Assembly: GCA_013397795.1 (NCBI GenBank) | Contig: VZTJ01004023.1 | Span: forward strand, 1,609,422-1,673,421 | Length of the DNA: 64,000 nucleotides | Reading direction: 5' to 3' | Source: Orthonyx spaldingii | Lineage: Eukaryota; Chordata; Aves; Passeriformes; Orthonychidae | Shown here: one piece after another, positions 12,762 to 25,900 of the stretch | How positions within the stretch are numbered: position 1 is the first letter of the stretch | Layout of the letters: every line of letters starts with the position of its first letter | Notes under the pieces: generated by a model | Seen by the model: only the letters and a program-made list of their open reading frames with translations | Told to the model about the DNA's origin: nothing | Databases searched by the model: none | Program-made: the position numbers and the translations under genes

Positions 12762-14459
12762 CCTGTAAGAGTTTAACCATTTGGAGCCTGAATTGTTTCA
12801 GCAAGTGCAGAATGGGGTGATGTTTCTTACTCTAAAGATTCAAACTAAAAAAATAAAATAGAGATAATCTAAACTTTCTCCATTCACACCAACATGAAAT
12901 GAATTTTAAAAATTTAATGTAGAGGTCATTAAAAAGTGTCACTGCAGTGCTGGCAATCCAGTAACAGGAGCAGTAACACTTTCTACGGCTGACCAGTCAG
13001 TAAGTGCACCCTCCTTTGGATTACTGCCATGCATGTGTGGAGAATGGGTAAGACCATGACAAAATGTTAGGCAAGGAGCATCATGGAGCCGTGTGAATTG
13101 GATTCCTTATCTGCCATCTTTTGTCTCTACTTCTGCTCCAGGCTAAAGACTTCTGGGACAGCAGAAGCACTACAGTAAACGTGTAGTAGGACTGTGCTTT
13201 GTTTCCTGTGGATACATATCTGTGCCAATGAAATGAGTAAATGTATTAAACACTGGTCTGACATCCTGAAAATGGAAAAGAGAGTAGTTTACCAGGAAGA
13301 TTAGGTTTATAACTAAGTACTTAGAGAGGAAGTGTTTTGGAGGATTAAAGCTGTTAAATTGCAGTCACTTAATTATCCTGAGACATTCTATAAGTCTGTG
13401 TACTCCAGAGTGTCCATCTACTGCACAGTCACCTTATCAAGAGGAAACACAATCTGAGCATGTTTCCATGCAAGAGGGACTGGAAAAGAACAAGAATCGG
13501 AAGCTTAACAAAGCATTTCTTGCCTAGTAAGAAGAATTGATGCACAACTTTTATGTTTTTTAATTTGTGTTTTATTTTACATTTTTCAAACAAGGGAGCA
13601 TAAGTTTGGAGTTTTTTACAATGCAGGATCAGCTCTACTCTGGTAGTGGAGGACAGACTCTGCAGTACTTTGGGTATGGTGATAAAATGACTCAGGTGTT
13701 AGCAATTCTGCTACTTCCTCTAGAAGACTTTCACAGCTGCATAAACATTACCAGAGGAGTTCTTCCTGCTGTGCTTTCACTCAGAGCAGAAGTGAAAAGG
13801 ATTGTGGTCCCCCTCATTCAGTAGGGCAGAAACATCCTGGGTTCACTGAGAAACATTGTGAAGGTGTTTGGAGGGGAAAAGGAAAAAGCCTAAATGGGTA
13901 GGAGAGAAAATGTGTGCTGAGGGCTTAGGCTTTAAAACTAAACTGGACAGTAGGAGAATGGGAATAAAATGTCCATTCTCCTGAGGGCAGCTGCAAATAT
14001 CAGACAGATGGCAATTATGGGATGGTGATGTTTTCATTTATAGGTCTGCGTTCAGATCCCACTTGTAGGCAGAATCCATTGAGTGGAAACAACTACTCAG
14101 CTTGTAGTCAAGCAAATATGCTTTTAAAGCAATGAAGTATTGGAACACCAGAGCTTTAAATGTCCTGCTTAGTGCTTTAGCATAGCATTTTTCAAATTCC
14201 GACTCTGACACTTGGAAGTCCAGACCAGAGTTTCCCCACTGGCCTCCTAGAAACCCATGGAGGAATTTTTCAAGGATTTACTCAGGAAGTGGCCATGCCT
14301 CTGCCTCAGCTCTGCATGGACAGGTTGTAGCTTCAGAGCTGGAAGCAAGTCCCTGAAAGTCTGAGCAAGTTACTAGAAATATGGGATTACATGGGCTTCA
14401 TAAAAGTGTCTTGCAACCAGGATCCAGGTTGCCCTGCTTTCTCTTATATCCTAAGGTAA

Positions 14460-14660
14460 TAAAAATTTTCCACTCAAAGTGTTTTAATGAGGACAATTAC
14501 ACACCCTTGCTGTAATTAGTTTGCGATGCTCTGACTTCCCATCTCATGTTTGCCAAGCCACAAATCAGAATGCTATTTTTAGATGGAGACACTCTCTTGA
14601 ATTCATGCCGAATACAAATATTTATAAGAATAAGGAGCCCAAATAATTCAAGAATGTTAA
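14460..14660. promoter_or_regulatory. Candidate conserved noncoding element
   Basis: An AT-rich block with dense homeodomain-type cores (gtaattag near 14512-14519, ttaat and attac strings) and no open frame. Its texture of unique AT-rich sequence free of simple repeats is like vertebrate developmental CNEs. This is a visual judgement only and conservation was not tested. Confidence 0.15.
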
Positions 14661-15091
14661 ATTCATCTAAATACTTTCAACACAGGGGTGAAGTTGGCAA
14701 ATAAAAAAGGTTATTTCTGTTATCATACAACAGAATTTGCTGAAGTTACAGTTAATATGTATTTTCCAGGCTTGTATTTACTCAGAGACCATCTAAACTA
14801 ACAACAGAAACAGAGACAGTCTAAAGATTTGGCATTGTCATCTGTTTTGGTCTCCTGCACCAACCAGTACCAGACAGTTTTCTCTCTGCAGGCAGCAAGT
14901 GCTAATGAAGGCATCACAAATGTCTATCAAAGTTTGCTACAGCCATCTGTGAGTGACTCTCAGGCACTTGTGTAGAAGTAATCACCTGGACAGTGTATAA
15001 GTGAACAGCATTAATGCTTCCACTCTGGAGGTGTCTGTGTCAGGTTTTCTTCTGAAAAGTTCCCTTCCTGAAGTGTCAGGAGAAAGGAGCC

Positions 15092-15113
15092 ATGCTAAAC
15101 ATTGTCCGGCTTG
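15092..15113 (+). other. Possible short first coding exon (ATG to splice donor)
   Basis: An ATG at 15092 sits in a reasonable Kozak context (gagcc before it, G at -3). It reads MLNIVRL plus one base, then meets a strong splice donor, 'cttg' followed by 'gtaagttt', with the GT at 15114-15115. A TATAA at 14996-15000 lies about 90 bp upstream, which would allow a short 5' UTR beginning near 15025-15030. Together this has the shape of an alternative first exon that adds a few N-terminal residues. I do not recognise the peptide. TATA-like and donor-like strings are common by chance in AT-rich DNA, so support is weak. Confidence 0.12.
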
Positions 15114-18100
15114 GTAAGTTTGCATGGGATTGTGACACAGGGAAACAGTGTGAAAGTAGGAAATTCAATTTATTCTCCTTGTTCCAAACTTAACCCAAGA
15201 CAAACATGACCTTTACTCCCCTTAAACTGACAGCAGAAATACTTATGGGAATCCATACAAATGCTGCACACAGTGAAGGAAAAAAATCTGGAGGGCAGTG
15301 AGTGCTGTCCCTCAGTTTTGCAAACTCTCTTGTGGCCCAAATGCTATGTTGGTAACTCTGTGCTTCCTCTGAGAGTGCATGGTGAGTGTGCTCAACACAC
15401 TGAGCTGGAACTGCCAAGTAGGCTCTGTTTTCTCAGGTGCTTGAGTTGCTCATTAAGAGCATGTGGTGATGAAAACTCTTATGCTACAGGGTCTGCAAAC
15501 TCTTGAGCAAGAAAGGTTATGAACAACCTGAAAATAACAAAGTCAAGGTGAGCTGTGTAACTATCTGTTGTTCACTTGCATTAAGCAGTGAAATACAACT
15601 TCTGCAGTTGGTGTTTGCAGCCCACAGATTAGGTAGAAAAGGTTAATGTCAATTAATATACATACAGTCATGGTGAATAATGCCAGATCTGTTCCTAACC
15701 CCAGTACTAAGCCTATTGGGTTCCTACTACAGTTACCAAGTTCAGATATCAATCCATTGCTCTCAAAGTGGTCTAAAGGCATTCTCCAGCTCTGGTGGCC
15801 CCTGAACCATTGATTTGTAGAAGCTGGTAAAGTTCATGCTATGGAAAAGTCGTGCTATGGACTTATTGGCTCTTGTGTTCTTCTCTAGACGTGCGTTCCT
15901 GACCTGCAGGGACAGTCTCAACAGAGACAGACACGACATTTTCTTTGAACTTTTATGGCCTTTCTTATGTTCTTAAGCTAAAGGCACCCTCTACACTTAA
16001 CTTTTGGTCCAAGAAGAAGTGTGAATACAAGGCCTGAGAAACAGAAAATGCTTGTTGGCATGAACTTAGGAACTTTTTATGCATGTCCCAGAGAATGTAA
16101 TTGGGAGTGACACCACTCTGAAGAGAGATTCAGTTTCTCAGACTTAGCAGAAGCCCACCACAGTAATCTTTTTAGGTCAAGATCATTTGCTGTTGTACGA
16201 ATCTGTAAATTGGAAGCAGACCTGAAAGGACAGGTATCCCATACTGTATTGGTGCATGAGAAGCATTCTGCACTACCTGGGCCCCTTCAGGCTGGCTCAC
16301 AGGGTCAGACTTCCAGAGGGCATTTCCAGTCTGTGTGGGTTTCTCAGACACACCGAGGGAGAACGTTGTACAACACCCATATCCAACTCTGCTGCATTCA
16401 CTAGCTCAGGTCACAGGGGCAACACAGAAGATCAACTCCTAATTTTTGGACATACTAACACTCGTTAAGAAGGATCTGTTTGTTCTACTGAAATGCAAAG
16501 GAGAGTCCAATGTTGTCCTGAACAGTTGCCCAAAGCAGAATGTTTGGATTTTGAGCTCCTCAAAGCATGCGTTTTACGTCTGCATTTATCTTCAAAATGC
16601 CTTTAAGCACCCTGTTAAAAAATGCAAACATTTATAACGTCTAGCCATTCCATTTGTGCTTGTCTAAGCATGAACAAAACATTCCTCCCCCATTCCTCGT
16701 TCTCATCCTTATCCTTTCTCAACTTCTCATTCAGACATTAAGGAATGATGGTCTTTTCAGGTCTTCTGTGGTATGAAAGGTTCTCTTTGACTCTTCTATT
16801 CTGCTATATAAGGTCAGAGAAATTAACAGACAGCATGGGTAAGAAATGAGTGAAACAAAGGCTTGGATTGCTGCTTGTGAGAGAAAGGCAAGCAGATGAA
16901 CTCTAGACATGCAGCAGAATGATGTTCCCACTAGGTATTGTGCTGTCAGGTACTATCTGGGATGCAACATCAAAGAGAAGAGGAGCAGTCACCACAAACA
17001 GATGATTATAAAGTTGTTTTATAACTGCCTAGCACAGCTTTTAGCAAATTAGTGGGACATGTTTTAATGCTTGGTGACACATGCACAAAACCCCCAGTAC
17101 ATCTGATTTCTAAGGCTTCAAATGATGGCATGTGTTTCTCTGCCACCCAGAATATAAATAAATATGAAAATACCTCTTTATCTAATACTGATTATGGTCT
17201 CAGTTCTGAGCAATATGGAGGAGATTAAAGCCTGATGCTTCTGTGTACAGCCTAAGGCACTCTCACAGTGGGAGGAACAGCGGTCCCCTTGTTCCATGTA
17301 CTGTTCCAAATTCCATAAATGTCTCTTGTCGCTGCTGTCACCTGCTACCATGTAAAGATCAGTCTAGTTCTCCATGTCAACTTTGTTAAGTGCTTGTTCT
17401 TATTAGCCTGAACAGTGACAATTTGTTCTTGCGGGCTGCTCTGGGACGTTTCCCTCTCCAGCAGTACATTGTTTGCCAAATCTCCATGTTACTGCGTTTG
17501 TCTGTGCAGTGCAGACTGCCTGGGAGGATAAAGCTAGGGTTTTAAACTTGAACACTTTGTAGCTGTAGGCCAAATTCTGTTTTCAGTTACATCTGATCAG
17601 ATCAAGGCTAACATTTACTCCTGTCATACAAATACCCCAACTCCTTCATTTACATCAGGGTAATTGCAGGCAGAATGGATCACTCAGCCTCAGAAGTATT
17701 GTTTATTGAAATGTAACAAAGCATCTTTTGTGTTGGTTTGATTTGTAGGGTTTCATATAAACATTAAAACCATCTAGGTGTTTTGAGCTTCACTGAAGTC
17801 ACTTAAGAAAACAAGAAAATTATTTTCAGAGTAAGGGATAGCAGAGCCATTTGATGGAGCGAACCAAACACTTTTGGAGTCACTTCTATCATAGGAAGCC
17901 TAGGGCAGCTGCATTCCTAGCAATGAATTTTGGCAAGGTGGATGAAACCAGACCAGGCAACCTCCCAGAGGCAACACAGAGGCTTTATGTCTCCTAGAAC
18001 ATTCTGTTGTGGTGTCTGCAATGCATCCTTAGCCTTCGGTGTGGGGGGTGAGATGCACTTAAAATCTCCGTGCCTTCTTTTGTGATGTAGTTCTCTGGAG

Positions 18101-21100
18101 AAATGAAACAATTCTCTTACAATGCAACAAAGCATTGGTTTTAAGCAAGAAAGACATGTGCAAAGCAAACGTGAGCAGGAACTGAACTGCACAAAGGACT
18201 TGAGTTCCTGGCCTTCCCTGTGGTGGCTGAGAGGTTTCTGACTTACAGCTGAGCAGTCCTCTCAGACAGGCCCATCATTCCCTCAATGATTTGCTGCACT
18301 AGGTCTCCATAAGTAAATATATCTACAGGAATGTCTTCAGCTGGTGTAATTCAAAATGAACTCTTTAAAGTCAGTGGGAATTGAAATCACTTGTGCTACC
18401 TAGATTTGCAGCAGCTGAAAATCCAAGTGATAATCTGTATTTCAAAGGGGTCAAATGTTTTTTTTTTCCCTCACTCCCTGAAAGTTGCTTTCACTTAGAA
18501 GAAGCTAGTTTTTATGAGTGCTCGAGTGCATCTGTATCTTTGTTTAAGCTATTATCTGCTACCAAGTAAGTTTTACTCAATAATGGGTATTTTCCTGTGT
18601 GTTTCAAAGAGTATGTGAGTAATGTAGAATTTTCCAGAGGGGCTTTACTCTCTTTACTTTCTTCCACTAGAAAACAAAACTCTCTTACAAATTTCTTAGT
18701 ATAAAATTTAATTTTAAATAGAAATATTCTGCTTTTCTGCTTTAAATATGTAGTTAGGCCTGTTCAGTTGCTTATTGAATAAATGTTTGTTTGTATTTGG
18801 GAATAATTTTGTCAATATCACTTAATGAAAATCGTCATGAGGATGAAGCTATCTAACACACCTTCACTGAAATCAAAAGCCCCGTATCAGTTTATGTTAG
18901 TTAAAAGTTTTAAGTGTGTGTAGAAAGCACAGAAATTAAGTAACTACGAATCTTTCATTAAATGGGGTAAGTTTTATAGGTCAATGATATAAAACTAGTG
19001 CACAGTAAATACTTTCAGGCTATTGAATAACAAACTGTGTTTGAGACTCAAAGGAACTTGATAGCAATTTTCTATCTCTCTCAAAAAGCAGCAAATATTT
19101 CATGGGTGAAGTTTGTGTGTGTTTTGTACCATTCTCTTACCTTGTATGTCATAAATAAAGCTGAAATACACGAGAAGAGAGGATTAACTATGCAGTTCTG
19201 GGCCTATGTACTTCTGGAATGTCTTGGTAGTAAACTGATCTAACCATTTGGTGACCTTAAACAAATTTCAGAAAACAAAGCCAAACTTTTGACATGGCAA
19301 CCTGAAAATGTGCAGGGCTTTTTCATTAGGTTAATTGAGTCTTTTGAGGTGTGTATGCCTGGGTAAGGATAAATCAGGATTGTGGCATTTGTTTTTTTCA
19401 AGTGCTGATTATTATTCTTACATTTTAAAGTTCTGCCAGGAGACCCTGGAGGTACTGCAGACAGTGTATCTGGCCTTCTCAACATTTGAGAAGAAAAGAA
19501 AACAAATGTGTGGGATGGAATGTTTCCTAATAAAATATAATGTCTTGAGTATTTTGTTCCTGTTTAAAAATTGTATCTTGTAGTGGGGATTGATGTAATC
19601 TCAACATAAAGAAGTTCAGACTTTAGTCAAAGCATCCCATGTGTTTTGAGTAGCAACAATTCCTCATTTCCTCTAAGTGGTTTATTTGGGTTGCTTCTAA
19701 TTATGAAGAGTATCTGTGCTAGGCTGCTTATGTGGGCAATATAAAAGATATTATGATAAAGGACTTTTAAAATTTATTTTTTTAACTGCTTCAAGCCTTA
19801 GCATAGACTCCTCTGCCTTCAGTCTGTTGGGCCTGTAGGAGTCAGTTTGACTTTCAAGACTCAGATTGCTGTTGCAAGAAGGTAATAAATTACTTCAGGA
19901 TTTTGGGAAGCATAAATGTAACATTTATTTGTCCATAACTGTAAGGGACTGAATTCCCAAAACTAACTGGACATTGCTGGGTAAGCAAAATAAAGAGAAT
20001 GTCTGCCTCTATTTTCAGCTTTACTGTGTACACATAAGGCAAGACATGCTCACTTGTGAAGCCAACTTTGCCTAAACTGCTGTCAGTAGCTGTGTATCTA
20101 TAGTTGTGAAGCTGAAATGAGTATTTTGTGCCAGCTCAGTTGGAAAACCAGAAGGTCCTAAAAGTACTTCTGGCATTGTCTTAAAAATAGTATTGAAAAT
20201 TATTGTGTTACTATTATATTTGCAGTTTACAGTAAATGAGTATTTATCTCTGCTAAGCTTGCTTCGTTTAGCTGTCAGTGACTTCAGGGGTGTTCTCTGT
20301 GTGGCTTGGTAGTAGATGCAATTCACAATAAGAGGATTAGAATGTGATGTGCTGCTTGTTCATTTAAAATCGTTTTGCCTGAATCCAGAAGTTATGAAAC
20401 TCAGTTAGTGGAGAGGGAGAGAATTCAGGAATGGGATTTTTCCAAGGTCTGAAAGTTGACAAATAGTTGCAAACAGTTTTCTGAGTCTAAATAAAATTCT
20501 TTTATCTTGAGGCAATAAAAGGTCCAGTCTTGTAGCTGTGGAGTCAGTCAGGAGGTTTGATGGTTTGATGAGTTTTTTCAGTTGTGTGTTATTGTTATCA
20601 TGTCATCCCCCACCCCACACTGCAAGGTCACTCAGGGCTGGAAGTGTACCTGGAACTACAAACATTTTATGTGATTGATTCACTTCTGTTTTATACCTGG
20701 GCACAGCTGCTATGCTCCAGCACAGAGGGGTTACACATATCTTCATCTGAAACTCAGTAACTGCTGGGGACTATTTTTTTTCCCTTCCTGTGTTTAATTT
20801 ACAGATTCATTATGTGGACATTTATTTTCAGTTAACAAACAACACAGATTCTCTGGCATATATTGGTCCTTTTGCCTACCAAAAATAGCTTAGAGTACAA
20901 TTCTTCAAACAAAATTGTCAGACTTGGAAACATAAATGCACTGTTTCCCTGCATTATTTTTCTGAAGGTATTAATCAAAAGTCCACTGAAATCACCTGAG
21001 AAATAATGCTGTAAATCATTATTTATGGAATAAAAAGCAAGACAAATCCCCAACCAGCTCTCCTATGATGCTTTTCTATATTTATACTTCTAAAAATGTA

Positions 21101-22800
21101 TTTTAGAAGGTTAATTGTGGCCTTTTCCCAGTTTGGTAAAGTTAGCCCACTTTTAGTACATCAGAGCACATTATATGACCTCTGGGATTTTTTTGCATCT
21201 TCTTTTACTGCCGTTGCTGAGCCACTAATAGTTGCTTATTCAGATTTTACATAATAGTCTGTGCAATTTCTATTATTTGTATGGTGCCTTAGCAGTTTTT
21301 GCTTTTTCCATGTGAATCCATTTAGATTTGCACATAAATCACTGTGCTGTTGTGCATTATACTGCAGTTTTATTACTGATCTGCATGTTAGAGGACTTTA
21401 AGTGGCCATGACATGCCCTGACAGGTCTTGTAGATTTATTATTATTTTTTTCAATAAAGACTGTATGTTCAAAAAGGAAAAATGGGGAGTGGAAAAAAAA
21501 GAGAGGTTAATTTGTCAAGTGGCCACATCCATTAAGGAAGTCTGAATATTTCTTAGTAAGTGAAACTAAGCCCTAGATAGAGCTGCCCACATACACAGTC
21601 AGATGAAGGGAAGGCCATAACTAAATTTGACCCTAATAGTTCATCAGAAATCTAAACCCTTCTGAGTTGATTGCATGGAGGTGTCCTCCAGGCTGTGGTC
21701 GGTGCAGGCCATCACTGTGCCACAGCCTGTGGAGCAGGTCCTGGCCTTGCGCCAGCTCAGCTCTGAGGTGACAGCGTCTCTGCCCTGCAGTTGTGCTCTG
21801 CAGTTTGTGGTGGGAGGCACAAGACAGGATTTCATTCGGAAGGAATGTCCTGGTGGGAAGCAGCTTTCGGGCAATGTGTGACAAATGTCCAATGAAATAA
21901 ACTGCCCACGCTTGCCAAAGGTGCAGGGCAGTGTAGGGTGCCCTGCAAAGTGGGCAAGTGTTACAGGTTTGTATTATCGACAGCAGCAAAACAAAGGGAG
22001 AGGGAAATTAAACTGCACATTTCCATGGCTGTTCATGTGTGAAGGGGACAGAGGAATTGAGATGTCTTATAATACCGATATATTTTCAGTAATTGACCAG
22101 TGCAACCACAATTCTTTTTTTTTTTCCCTGAAATTTAGGTCAGTGCCTGATGGTTTGGGGGTGCTGTAATGGACACCCTAAACTTTGACTGTGTTTAATG
22201 TCCAGTCCAGACCTTGTGATTTAGACCTTGGGCTTCTGGAGTTTATTTCAGCCCGGCAGACAATTCAAGTCAGATGGGACTTCTGGTGTAAAACTAGTGA
22301 GGGATAGAGGGATTGAGTTTATCTGCAGCATTATTTTATATGTATCCCTGATTTTAAAGACAGGCCATCTTTAAATATTTCACTACAACACAGAGGAAAA
22401 TATTTGTCGTAGTGATTGTAATGGAAGTCAAAATTTAGAGGGCTCTGTGCTGGAATGTTGTGTTATTACTTCCAGCAGTAGATGCAGCTTGTGTCCCTCT
22501 GTTTCAAAACACTATTACGGCAGATATGAGAACATTTTAAACATCAGGTGTTTAATGGTATAAACCGGGCAGCTCAAAAGGAGATGCTCTTGATGCTCAC
22601 CATGGGAACCAGTACTTTGAAATCCCGGGCTGAAAGACCTTATATAGCTACAGATTTGTCTGAGTAAATATGTACTGCCCACAGCTGTTTTCTGTGGGGT
22701 ATCTTCCTGTGGCATTCAAAGAGCCTTTCTGTGTATTTATTTTCTCTTTAAAAGCAAAAAGCCTTTGTGTGAACTTGTAAAATGAAAAAATAAAATCTAA
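15114..22800. other. Featureless AT-rich noncoding DNA
   Basis: I see no transposon, exon, long simple repeat or motif cluster. A 118-codon minus frame at 21633-21989 lies in a locally GC-richer patch and overlaps plus-strand frames; no domain is visible. Confidence 0.6.
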
Positions 22801-22817
22801 GTAAAAATGTGTTTGAA

Positions 22818-22907
22818 ATGCTGCAAGGCAGCAGTTTTTGCTTTGCTCTTGTCATGGTAGTTGGTTTCTGTTCCAAAAGCCTCTTGATACCAAATGCAAG
22901 CAGGCAG
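22818..22907 (+). other. Possible signal-peptide-like first coding exon
   Basis: From an ATG at 22818 (G at -3) a 30-codon open frame reads MLQGSSFCFALVMVVGFC and onward to an ASRQ ending. It meets the strong splice donor 'caggcag' followed by 'gtaagtgc' (GT at 22908-22909) exactly between codons. The first 20 residues are hydrophobic, like a signal peptide or membrane anchor. The frame stays open past the donor to 23033. No TATA box or CpG island precedes it; the DNA just upstream is A-rich (aaatgaaaaaataaaatc). I do not recognise the protein. It could equally be a chance open frame next to a chance donor. Confidence 0.12.
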
Positions 22908-22909
22908 GT

Positions 22910-25900
22910 AAGTGCTGAATGTGAGGAAGAAATAGTGTTAGGGCTTTGCTATTTGCTATGGAGTTTCCTGCTAGTGCAGCACAGAAAGTCTATGGCTTGG
23001 CAGGTCTGCACAGTGTTATTTAACACATCATAAATGCTCTAAAGTGCCCTTCCTAAGGTCAGGTATCTGCAGTCAACTCCAGAGTGATTCACAAACATGA
23101 AAGAATGAGTGTGAAAAACCAAAAGGTTGTTTTTAAAGTCCCTTAGTAGCTCCAGTTAGCTGTAACTCCTGATAACTGTGATGCTTTGGGGGCTGGATCA
23201 GCTCTGGTAGGAGCAGCTCTCCTAGTTCTCAGATTGCCATCTGGGAACAGGCAGTAGAAGTGTTCATGGATCTTGAACTAAGTGCTGGTTTGGATGTTGC
23301 ATTTTAAGTGGTGGTTGATCATTTGTGTAATTAGCAAGTGGCTATAAGACTTGGGCTCATTGAGACAGGGGCACTGCTGCATGTACAGCTGGGAGGGCAG
23401 CAGGGTGGAACAGTCCCTGCCGGTGAGCACAATCCCAATCCCGAACATGGCAGGGAAACCCTTCCATGAGTACCCTGCTCTCACTCTCCTACTCTTACCT
23501 TCAGGCTTCACCAATAACTGTAACCATCCTGACTAGAAAAACTGCAGAATTTTGGGAAGGTTTTGAGCCTGAAGGTGGTCAGGCATCATGGTATGGTGTA
23601 AAAGAGTACTTGGACCTGCTTGCCCTAGAGAAGTTTGTGGAATTTGACTTACCAGGATCAGGATTTGCAGTGTGAACACCTCATTCTTCAAATTGTCTCC
23701 ATGTGAGACATCTGACCCCCCAGCAAAAAACCAACCAGACAAAACCCTCCATGTGCCATGTCAATGGCACTGTGAACTTGCTGTGAGGTTCTGTAGGGAC
23801 AAGTGGCTCTGGAGGATCCATCTGTGAGCAAGGGGAAGAGAGGGAGTGGCATTTAAAGCTCAGTGGCAGTCAAGGAGCATTGCAATGCTCATGCATTTGG
23901 GCAGAAGTGCCACGAGGCTCCATCACACTGAGTTGGCTCCACATGGCTGAGCTCATAACCCTTAACTGATCTGGTGGAGCTCTTGTTGTGTTTCTCCTTC
24001 TGTGGCAAACATTTCTGGTCATTGCTCCCATGCATGGGGAGGATGTCAATGCTGAGCTCCCTTCCTCTCTTTGCCAGGTTCATGTTTTATCCTTAATTGC
24101 CTGAACTGTGCTGAAGGCTTCATTAGAGGTTGACAAGTCAGCTTTATCCTGAAGGCAAGGGAAAAGGAGGGGGCTTCCTGCCAGTTCTCCAAATTGTGTG
24201 TCCACATGGGAGAGACATTTGAAGAGGGAAGAAAATTGTGCTGTAAAATATTTCTTAAGTTGGTCTTCCTGTGGAACACTGCCTAATTGAATTCTACCAT
24301 AAAAAAGTGACTGGTCAGGGCATCCTTGAACTAGTAAATGAGATTTTTTTTTTTTGGTATTCTGAGAATTCTCAGCTGAAATGACATCATGTTAAACTGT
24401 GATGTGCCCGGGCTAAAAGACAAGGGCAGGCTGGAACTTTGCCCCTTTTTTATGATTAAAGAAATCAAGGTCATCTAAATGAATTCAGGGAATATATTAT
24501 AACAAAGAGAGACATCAAAGCATAGCATAACTTTGTCTTCACAACATTTGTAAAATTCAGCTTGGGGAATAAAATTTGATGTGTGCTCATGTCAATGCTG
24601 TAATCCCTCAATTGACATCATGAAGTGGAGCTTTTTCGGTGTTTGATTGAAGGTTAACTGTACAGGTTTCATTTTTTGTCTTATATGAACTCATTTTCTT
24701 CTTTGCACATCCTCTAGGGCTTTCACTAACGACATGTTTCAAAGTATTTAAAAAACCCTCAAATAAATAAAGTATCAAACTGGCAGATCTGGTCAAGTTC
24801 TAGAAAGAAGTTTTAAGAGGCTGAAGACCCGATTGCCCCTAGTTTTATTTTATTGACCTTCAAAAGAGAATGAAATATTTTGAAGTCTTTAAGGGATATT
24901 TTTAAGGTTCCTTCTGCTGCTTCTATTGGGAATCATTACTTTCTTTTAGAGCGTCCCTGTTGAAATCCACTAGAGTTTGACTCTCAAACGCAGCTGGAGA
25001 AAGTGGTGGCACAGAATCTATGTGCAGAAAATGCTGAAACAGATTAGAAAATAATTTGAGAACAAGGAAGAATTTTGGCTTCAATGCTGCTTGTTCTGGC
25101 TAGTGGGAGATTTTCTGTTCAGAAATTTATCCTGGTTGGAGGTTGCAGTATGTACATTTATAGGAGTTGCGTTCCACAGCAGGATTATGAAAGGATTTGT
25201 GGGCATGGGAGAACTAGTGTGGGTCCAGCTCGTTGAAGAGGTCACACACTGTGTTCCACTCAATAGTAGGACTGTGTTTTGCTCTAAAACTATTCCCTTT
25301 TGGAAGGTCTGTTTTATACTTTAAAGGAATGCTTTGGCCTCCTGTGCAATACAAACTACTGTTCCCATAAATCTGAAGAAGAAAAGAAACTCTCAAGTCC
25401 TATGCTCTATTTCTTCTGGGCAGGTATTATAAAACTCCCAATTTCTCCTGTCCTGTTGCTTCTTTACTGGCATTTGATAGTGGGGGGTTTTTCTCTCTGT
25501 TTTATTCTTTTTTTTTTCCCTATACTAATCCCTGCCCCTGTCAAGAAAATTCAAACATTTTTCTTTTCAATGTTGTCAAGAAGATGGTGCAGACCCTGTA
25601 GTAGACAGATAATGGAACCAGTCTTGCAAGAGACTGTGAAGCACCTCTATACTCCACCACTGCGTGTAAGAGAGGAGTGTTGTAAAAAACCTAGTAGCTG
25701 TAGGGATTTTATTAAGTTAAATTTTAAAGGAATAAAGTCAAGTGGATTTATCAGTTTGTATACTTGGGATGTATACTCCATCCTTTGGATGAATGCAGGC
25801 CTGAAAGAACATGTGTGGGACCAATCCTTTTAAGTCCATTGACTCCTCTCCCAGAAGTTTGACTTTGGACTGCAGTGAGTGAAATATTTTACCCATGGAA

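Larger units (their letters stand above)
9063..14990. other. Unique noncoding DNA with one CR1 fragment
   Basis: Besides the CR1 end at 10.1 kb, the duplication at 9.65 kb, the poly-T at 12.74 kb, the CTCF-like motif at 11.7 kb and the CNE-like block at 14.5 kb, nothing is recognised. A perfect minus-strand donor-like string (aag followed by gtgagta) lies near 11.25 kb without a convincing acceptor. Confidence 0.6.

Noticed and set aside
25300..25833. 177-codon plus-strand open frame
   Set aside because: No domain, Phe/Ser/Leu-rich AT-driven composition, no splice or promoter support, and it crosses homopolymer T-runs. A frame this long is expected by chance in 64 kb.
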